From contig LAZY01000010.1 of NCBI GenBank assembly GCA_001013295.1, forward strand, positions 1-64,000: a DNA stretch of 64,000 bases, given 5' to 3'. Below the pieces are notes generated by a model, which was not told the DNA's origin, ran no database searches, and saw only the letters and a program-made list of their open reading frames with translations. This document shows positions 58,513 through 64,000 of the stretch, piece after piece. Positions within the stretch are counted from its first letter, which is position 1; each line of letters opens with the position of its first letter. This stretch comes from Chryseobacterium indologenes (lineage in GTDB: Bacteria > Bacteroidota > Bacteroidia > Flavobacteriales > Weeksellaceae). The position numbers and the translations under genes are program-made.

Positions 58513-58540
58513 AAAGAGTGGCTTTTGTCACTCTTTTTTT
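58513..58540 (+). terminator. dnaE terminator
   Basis: AAAGAGTG (58513-58520), eight-base loop, CACTCTTT (58529-58536) and a T-run, 20 bases after the dnaE stop. The rest of the spacer to 58834 is A/T-rich with only the promoter of the next gene recognised. Confidence 0.85.
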
Positions 58541-58773
58541 GTCTTAAAAGTCTGTAAAAGCAGAATAGTCTATAAAATTTATCAAGAAATATATTATGTT
58601 AAATGTGATTTTTCTTGAAGTTTATTTTTTAATTGCATCAGTTTAATTTATTGTAAATCAAAATCTTGTATTTTTATCATCTATTGTTGAATTTTAGTTA
58701 AAATTAAATAATCGTTTAATTTTTGATAAAAATAACGTGTTTTTATATATTTTGACCCAGTGTTTTAAGATAA

Positions 58774-58808
58774 TTTTTGATATTGATTTAAATATTTGCT
58801 TACATTTA
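58774..58808 (+). promoter_or_regulatory. Promoter of the T9SS surface protein gene
   Basis: TTTTTG (58774-58779), 21 bases, TACATTTA (58801-58808), one mismatch from the flavobacterial consensus. Expected transcript start is about 20 bases before the ATG. Confidence 0.5.
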
Positions 58809-58834
58809 CCACCCTAACTTTTATTTTACGAAGT

Positions 58835-61800
58835 ATGAAAAAACTTTTACATGCGTGTATGCTGACCCTCGGAATATGGTCATCAGCACAAACCACTCTT
58901 ATATCACCCACGGTGAATAATGGGGGATTTGAATCCGGTACCGCCGGATGGACTTTTGTCAATGGAACAGAAACCAACAAGTGGCAGGTCGATACGAATG
59001 CTGCCGCAGGATTTTCAGGAACAAATTCTGCTTACATTTCGAATAGCGCAAGTGCTCCGTATGCAAATGCTTATTCAACAGGAAGCACTTCTACAACGTT
59101 TTTATACCAGGATGTTACATTTCCGGCTGGTGAAGTAAAGATTAATCTGTCTTTTAAGCTGCTTGTTCAGGGTGAGTCTGATGTAGATTTTGGGTATGAC
59201 TATGATTATTTAAGAGTTTATTTAGTCCCTACAACATATACTCCTAGTGCTGGCACTGTGCCGAGTACAAGTACTTATCCGAAAAACTGGTTCTATAACT
59301 TGAAAGGTAATACCTGGACCAATCAAAATATTACAATCTCCAATATAGGTAACAATACCAGTCCGGTTACCATGCGTTTGGTGTTCATGTGGACTAATGA
59401 TAGTACATCAGGTACACAACCACCTGCAGCAATAGACGATGTTACATTGACATCAAGTCCACCAGGGAATTTTACATCAATTGCTACTGGAAACTGGGGA
59501 TCAGCTTCAACCTGGGATGCAAATGCCGTACCTACAGTATTTGATAATGTAACTGTGGATACAGGGCATGTGGTTACCATCAATGCTACAAGCCAGTCAG
59601 CCAGTAATGTGACTGTAAAAGGGACTTTGGCTTACGGAACAACGCCAACTTCATTTGCCGTGAATGGAAATCTGAATGTAAATCCAGGAGGGATCATTAA
59701 TGCTTTTAATGGTACATCAGGAAAAACACTGAATGTTGCCGGAAATATAGTAAATGATGGTACAATTGACCTTTCTGTAGGATCAACTACTTCAGGTAAC
59801 CTTACGCTTAATGGAGGGAATGTACAGACGATTTCAGGATCAGGATCATTCAATAATGGGGTAATTAGAAATCTTACTTTTTCTAATACCAGCACTGCTA
59901 TCCCTAATATCAACTGGTCATTTAATAATATTAAGATTGCTTATAACCTGAATATGACCGGAGCCAGAGTGAATCTTGGAAATAATAAAATGACTTTTGG
60001 AAATAATGCAGCAGCAAATACCCTTACTGCACCGAGTGGAACTGGATTTTTACCAGGTGCTAAATTTTCAAGATATTGGGCTGCTACAGGAACAGGAACT
60101 ACCATTACTGCCGGAAGTGATCCTACAACTACAACAAGTAAATACCCTTTTGTAAGTACTACTGGATCTGACAGAGCTATGTTTATTACGAGAACTAATA
60201 CAACAGGAGCAGCTGCAGGTGAACTTGCTGCAGTATATAATGATGCCACTACAACGACTTCAGGTTTAAGCATTGTTGATGGAACTTATACTGTTACAGA
60301 TAGATATGATGGAAATTGGACGGTATCCAATGAAGGAACTTCTATTGCTGCAAGTTCTTACTCTGTTGCCCTGCTTGCACCGGGAGCATTTCTGGCAACC
60401 AATGGTAATGCCAGAGTATTAGCTGCTAACAGTGCTATAGGAGGAACACATCAGAACGGAACTGTAACACCGGGAGCACAACGTGTAACGCTACCTCAGA
60501 CGGATCTTTTAGCTGGGCCTTTATATATAGGAATCAGTAATTCAGATATTCCATTTGCTTCAGTTACCAGCGGAAACTGGAATAATGCTGCTACCTGGAA
60601 TAAAGGAACCGTTCCAAGTTGTACAGATGCAATACAAATTGCCAATACACATAATGTTACTGTAAATTCTGCTGCCAGTGTATCTAAAAATCTAACGATA
60701 AATACAGGAGGAACACTTACTCTTGCATCAGGAGACCTTAGTGTAGGATGTACTAATAAGAATAATACGTTTACAAATAATGGAACGCTTACAGTGACTG
60801 GTGGGACTTTGAATGTAAATGGTAATATGACCAGTGTGTCAGGATCAACATTCAATCAATCCGGTGGGGACATTGTTGTAGATGGTAATGATGGAGGAGC
60901 TACGGCCACTTCAGTAGCTTCAGGAACTCCGATTGTATTACTGAGTACAAATAATATTAACTGGACAGGGGGTACTTTTACTGTTGTAGATCCGCACGTA
61001 GCTTCTACTTCTACAACTACTTTCTCTTATAGTAATAGTTCAAGTGTTGAGGTTTCTACTGCTCATACCCTGAAACTAGGAAATGGTATCTCTACTGACG
61101 CAGGTGGAAATAGTACGGCTCAATTTAAAATGGATACTTATACAGGGTCAGGAAGACTTAACTTAGGTAATCTTGAGATCAATACCAATACAGGTACCAA
61201 TAGAGCGGTAACAATTCCTTTCTCTACTGCTATAAAAGGAAATCTGACAATATATCCAAATGCAGAGTTCATCGGAAGCACAACAGTTACTGTAGGAGGA
61301 AACTTTACCAATAATGGTACATTTACGGGGACAAGTACCTTACAGATGGCTGCTGTTACTGGTACTACAGCTTCTGCGTCTACTCAGGCCCAAACTATTT
61401 CAGGAAGTGGAGTATTCAGAAACTTAGCAACATCACCTACTGCAAACTTAAGTAATCTTACAGTAAATAATACAAATGCAAGTGGGGTTACACTGGGTGT
61501 GCCTTTATCTGTAAGTTCAACATTAACACTTACAGCCGGAAAAGTAAATACAACTTCTGCCAATTTACTTACATTAGGAACTGCAACAGCAGGAGGAACT
61601 TTGTCAGGTGGATCGACTTCAGCATACATTAATGGACCTTTTGTAAGAACTATTGCCAATGCCAATACTTCTTATATTCTTTATCCGGTTGGAAAAACTG
61701 CTTATGCACCAATTTGGTTGGCTCCGGCTACTACTTCTGTTGCCAGTATGAAGGCAGAAGCATTTGATGCTAACTCAGGAACAGCTTCCGCTGCTAGTGT

Positions 61801-62326
61801 TGTAAACCTTTCTGCGACCAGAAGATGGGAAGCTCCATTGGTTTCAGGTACTATAAGTACTATTAATGTTAAACTGGGAGATAGCAATATTCAAAATGTC
61901 AGCATCCCTGTAATGGCGCCTACAGCTTCAGGAGTGTATACAAACGCATTTGGAAATACGGCTACTTATGTTGCAGGGACAAGTACTGTTCCGGCTAATA
62001 TACAGTCAACAACTGCTGTAGCTTCTTCTGATTATACAGGTTTCCTTTCCTATGGAGAGCTTAATCCGAATCTAGGGACAAGCGAAACAAAAGCTAAGGA
62101 AAGAGGAGTGAATGTTTATCCAAATCCATTCTATGATGTTCTGAACATTTCTGATGTTTCTAAAGTACAATCAATAGCTATTGTAGATGTAGCAGGAAGA
62201 TTAGTGAAAACCATCGAAAATCCTTCTACTGTCCTTCAACTAAGAGATCTGAAAGAAGGAATGTATTTAGTAGTATTGAATATGAAAGACGGAACTAAAC
62301 AAACCGTTAAGGCAATTAAGAAATAA
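58835..62326 (+). CDS. Large surface adhesin-like protein with type A T9SS sorting domain
   Basis: A 1163-residue exported protein; ATG 58835 gives the signal [19 protein letters not shown]. An N-terminal beta-sandwich ([15 protein letters not shown]) is followed by two similar units beginning [15 protein letters not shown] and [15 protein letters not shown], each leading into strands that look like right-handed beta-helix rungs. The last ~75 residues ([40 protein letters not shown]) are a type A C-terminal sorting domain that directs secretion by the type IX system and attachment to the surface. Composition is rich in T, S, N and G. Likely adhesin or matrix protein. Confidence 0.85.
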   Translation: MKKLLHACMLTLGIWSSAQTTLISPTVNNGGFESGTAGWTFVNGTETNKWQVDTNAAAGFSGTNSAYISNSASAPYANAYSTGSTSTTFLYQDVTFPAGEVKINLSFKLLVQGESDVDFGYDYDYLRVYLVPTTYTPSAGTVPSTSTYPKNWFYNLKGNTWTNQNITISNIGNNTSPVTMRLVFMWTNDSTSGTQPPAAIDDVTLTSSPPGNFTSIATGNWGSASTWDANAVPTVFDNVTVDTGHVVTINATSQSASNVTVKGTLAYGTTPTSFAVNGNLNVNPGGIINAFNGTSGKTLNVAGNIVNDGTIDLSVGSTTSGNLTLNGGNVQTISGSGSFNNGVIRNLTFSNTSTAIPNINWSFNNIKIAYNLNMTGARVNLGNNKMTFGNNAAANTLTAPSGTGFLPGAKFSRYWAATGTGTTITAGSDPTTTTSKYPFVSTTGSDRAMFITRTNTTGAAAGELAAVYNDATTTTSGLSIVDGTYTVTDRYDGNWTVSNEGTSIAASSYSVALLAPGAFLATNGNARVLAANSAIGGTHQNGTVTPGAQRVTLPQTDLLAGPLYIGISNSDIPFASVTSGNWNNAATWNKGTVPSCTDAIQIANTHNVTVNSAASVSKNLTINTGGTLTLASGDLSVGCTNKNNTFTNNGTLTVTGGTLNVNGNMTSVSGSTFNQSGGDIVVDGNDGGATATSVASGTPIVLLSTNNINWTGGTFTVVDPHVASTSTTTFSYSNSSSVEVSTAHTLKLGNGISTDAGGNSTAQFKMDTYTGSGRLNLGNLEINTNTGTNRAVTIPFSTAIKGNLTIYPNAEFIGSTTVTVGGNFTNNGTFTGTSTLQMAAVTGTTASASTQAQTISGSGVFRNLATSPTANLSNLTVNNTNASGVTLGVPLSVSSTLTLTAGKVNTTSANLLTLGTATAGGTLSGGSTSAYINGPFVRTIANANTSYILYPVGKTAYAPIWLAPATTSVASMKAEAFDANSGTASAASVVNLSATRRWEAPLVSGTISTINVKLGDSNIQNVSIPVMAPTASGVYTNAFGNTATYVAGTSTVPANIQSTTAVASSDYTGFLSYGELNPNLGTSETKAKERGVNVYPNPFYDVLNISDVSKVQSIAIVDVAGRLVKTIENPSTVLQLRDLKEGMYLVVLNMKDGTKQTVKAIKK

Positions 62327-62348
62327 AGCCATTATTAATCATAATTTG

Positions 62349-62379
62349 AACAGCAACTTTAGGGTTGCTGTTTTTTTTT
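62349..62379 (+). terminator. Strong intrinsic terminator
   Basis: CAGCAAC (62351-62357) pairs with GTTGCTG (62364-62370), followed by nine T. Confidence 0.85.
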
Positions 62380-62486
62380 GGGTGTTTATGTATGTTAAGA
62401 ATTTTTTAAGTTTTTTTTAATGTTTTTTTAAGGTTGTATTTAAAATATTGTTAATTTGGTAAAAATTTAACACCTAAAAATTGTAT

Positions 62487-64000
62487 ATGAAGAAAATCTT
62501 ACTCTTATGCCTACTGATGACAGGCATACTTTTAAGTGCTCAAATCAACCTTGGTGAGGGAAGCACTGATACCGGGAACGCCCCGGTGAATACCAACTAT
62601 GGATATTCCTATACCCAACAGATTTTTACCAAACAGGAAATCAATGCTAACGCGGCAGGGAATATTACCGGTCTTAAATTTTATTTGGATCCTTCAGCGG
62701 TAATAGACAATTCAATAGATTGGGTTGTTTACCTGGGACATACCACCAAAACAAATTTTGCTGATGAGGGAGATTGGGTTCCTGTAGGGCAGATGACAAA
62801 GGTCTTTTCAGGCGTGGTGACCAATACATCCGGAGTGGTAGAAATCAATTTTACTACACCGTTTCCGTATAACAATACGCAGAATTTAGTCATTGCAGTA
62901 GATGAAAATACTCCGGATTATGATGATTCCAATCTGTTTACTGTTTATACCAATACAACACAGGACAGAACACTGGCTTACCGAAGCGACAGTAATAATC
63001 CCAATCCTTCAAATCCACCCACTACGGGAGACCTTTTAGGATACAGATCCGTGGTCAGTCTTATAGGACTATCTCCAAGCCCATTGCCGCTTTGTCCTTC
63101 AGTGACGTATCCGGAAAACAACGGAATACTGATACCAGCATCACCTGATATTACATGGGATGCGTCTCAGGGAGCTATAGGATATAAAATTTCTATAGGA
63201 ACTACTCCGGGCGGTACAGATGTAGTCAATCAGCAATCGGTGAGTGTAACGAGCTTTGCGCCGCCATCTCCTCTTTCGCTGAATACAACTTATTATATTA
63301 GGGTAACGGCTGTAAGTGCTGCAGGAGAGTCTTCAGGATGTGCCGATACCAAGTTTACCACTACACCACCTCCGCCACCTAATGATGAATGTGCTAATGC
63401 TATAAATCTTACGGTGAATCCCGATCTGAACTGTGGAGTAGTGACAGCCGGAACAACTCTGGTTGCAACAGACTCAGGCCTGGCACCTTCTCCTTGTATT
63501 GGGAATCCTAATGATGATGTCTGGTATAAGTTCACGGCTACAGCAACCAAACATATGATAAAGTTAAGCGATATTGTGTCAGTAGGTACTGTTAGCAGTA
63601 AGGATACGTATTTTCAGGTTTTCAGTGGCAGTTGCGGTAATTTGACAAGTATTCTGTGTTCAGATCCGGAAGCTTCTGTTGCTACAGGCCTTACCATAGG
63701 AGATACTTATTATGTAAGAGTATATAGCTATGGAGGAGCAGGAAGAGCTCAAAGCTTTACGATCTGTGTGGGAGTAATGCCACCACCACCATCTAATGAT
63801 GAATGTGTAAATGCTGTTAATCTGACGGTAAATCCTGACTTGAATTGCGGAAGTGTTGCAACCGGAACAACCTTTTCAGCAACAGATTCCAATATAGATG
63901 AAGCACCATGTAGCGGAAATGCTGATGATGATGTCTGGTATAAATTTACAGCTACTGCTGATAAACATATGATTTCTCTAACAGATATAACTTCTGTGGG
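62487..64000 (+). CDS. Large secreted surface protein, cut by window end
   Basis: The frame from ATG 62487 stays open to base 64000 (at least 504 residues). Signal MKKILLLCLLMTGILLSAQ. Residues ~20-200 form a beta domain (IFTKQEINANAAGNITGLKF), ~215-290 a fibronectin-type-III-like unit (PDITWDASQGAIGYKISIGT), and then two near-identical units of ~135 residues start at NDECANAINLTVNPDLNCG and NDECVNAVNLTVNPDLNCG, each with a DDVWYKFTATA strand and a preceding PPPP linker. More units and a T9SS tail probably follow beyond the window. Paired surface protein to the upstream gene. Confidence 0.8.
   Translation, partial: MKKILLLCLLMTGILLSAQINLGEGSTDTGNAPVNTNYGYSYTQQIFTKQEINANAAGNITGLKFYLDPSAVIDNSIDWVVYLGHTTKTNFADEGDWVPVGQMTKVFSGVVTNTSGVVEINFTTPFPYNNTQNLVIAVDENTPDYDDSNLFTVYTNTTQDRTLAYRSDSNNPNPSNPPTTGDLLGYRSVVSLIGLSPSPLPLCPSVTYPENNGILIPASPDITWDASQGAIGYKISIGTTPGGTDVVNQQSVSVTSFAPPSPLSLNTTYYIRVTAVSAAGESSGCADTKFTTTPPPPPNDECANAINLTVNPDLNCGVVTAGTTLVATDSGLAPSPCIGNPNDDVWYKFTATATKHMIKLSDIVSVGTVSSKDTYFQVFSGSCGNLTSILCSDPEASVATGLTIGDTYYVRVYSYGGAGRAQSFTICVGVMPPPPSNDECVNAVNLTVNPDLNCGSVATGTTFSATDSNIDEAPCSGNADDDVWYKFTATADKHMISLTDITSV

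Noticed and set aside
59323..61887. Long minus-strand frames opposite the T9SS protein gene
   Set aside because: Antisense shadows of a T/S/N-rich coding sequence; no start context, and the plus frame has signal peptide and sorting tail.

Overview
The window looks like a low-GC flavobacterium, most probably Chryseobacterium or a close Weeksellaceae relative. Host markers are two large secreted proteins, one with a complete type IX (T9SS) sorting tail; a DNA polymerase III alpha chain with an N-terminal proofreading exonuclease; a fused E1 alpha-beta 2-oxoacid dehydrogenase; and promoters of the Bacteroidota form (TTTG/TTG, about 20 bases, TAnnTTTG) with no need for Shine-Dalgarno sites. These are sequence-based inferences; no database was searched.

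Bases 1 to about 40,300 are most of a temperate tailed-phage genome (a prophage) whose left end lies before the window. Order: a hexapeptide-repeat protein; an early block with ERF annealing protein, YqaJ/RecB-like exonuclease, DUF3127 OB-fold protein, a beta-class adenine/cytosine methylase, an HNH nuclease, a replication initiator carrying an internal iteron array, and a DnaA-domain-IV-like protein; a CI-type repressor with three operators and divergent promoters (7.46-7.85 kb); a long accessory stretch (7.85-16.4 kb) with YopX proteins, a very short C5-cytosine methylase, a lipoprotein, NinG and many small unknowns, several separated by hairpins; and a noncoding block (16.36-16.85 kb) holding two tRNA-shaped RNAs whose anticodon loops are greatly enlarged. 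Terminase genes follow, then tail genes (19.0-27.5 kb, 1251-residue tape measure), a leftward accessory block (28.0-29.9 kb), head genes (ClpP-like protease/scaffold, capsid, portal), a YadA-head-like fibre, and a lysis cassette of holin, candidate one-piece spanin and GH24 endolysin. A leftward tyrosine integrase (39.08-40.23 kb) marks the right end.

From 40.45 kb onward the genes are chromosomal: an RlmL-like 23S rRNA methylase followed by a tandem duplication that made a chimeric small gene, an AraC regulator next to a short-chain dehydrogenase, a secreted protein, a GT2 glycosyltransferase, a methionine gamma-lyase-like enzyme divergent from an Lrp regulator, two secreted unknowns, a bestrophin channel, branched-chain 2-oxoacid dehydrogenase E1, DnaE, and two large surface proteins, the second cut by the window end.

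The strongest candidates for something new are the paired non-decoding tRNA-like RNAs directly upstream of the terminase genes, the iteron array buried in the initiator gene, the three-site operator, and a canonical -1 slippery site joining two halves of a small gene.
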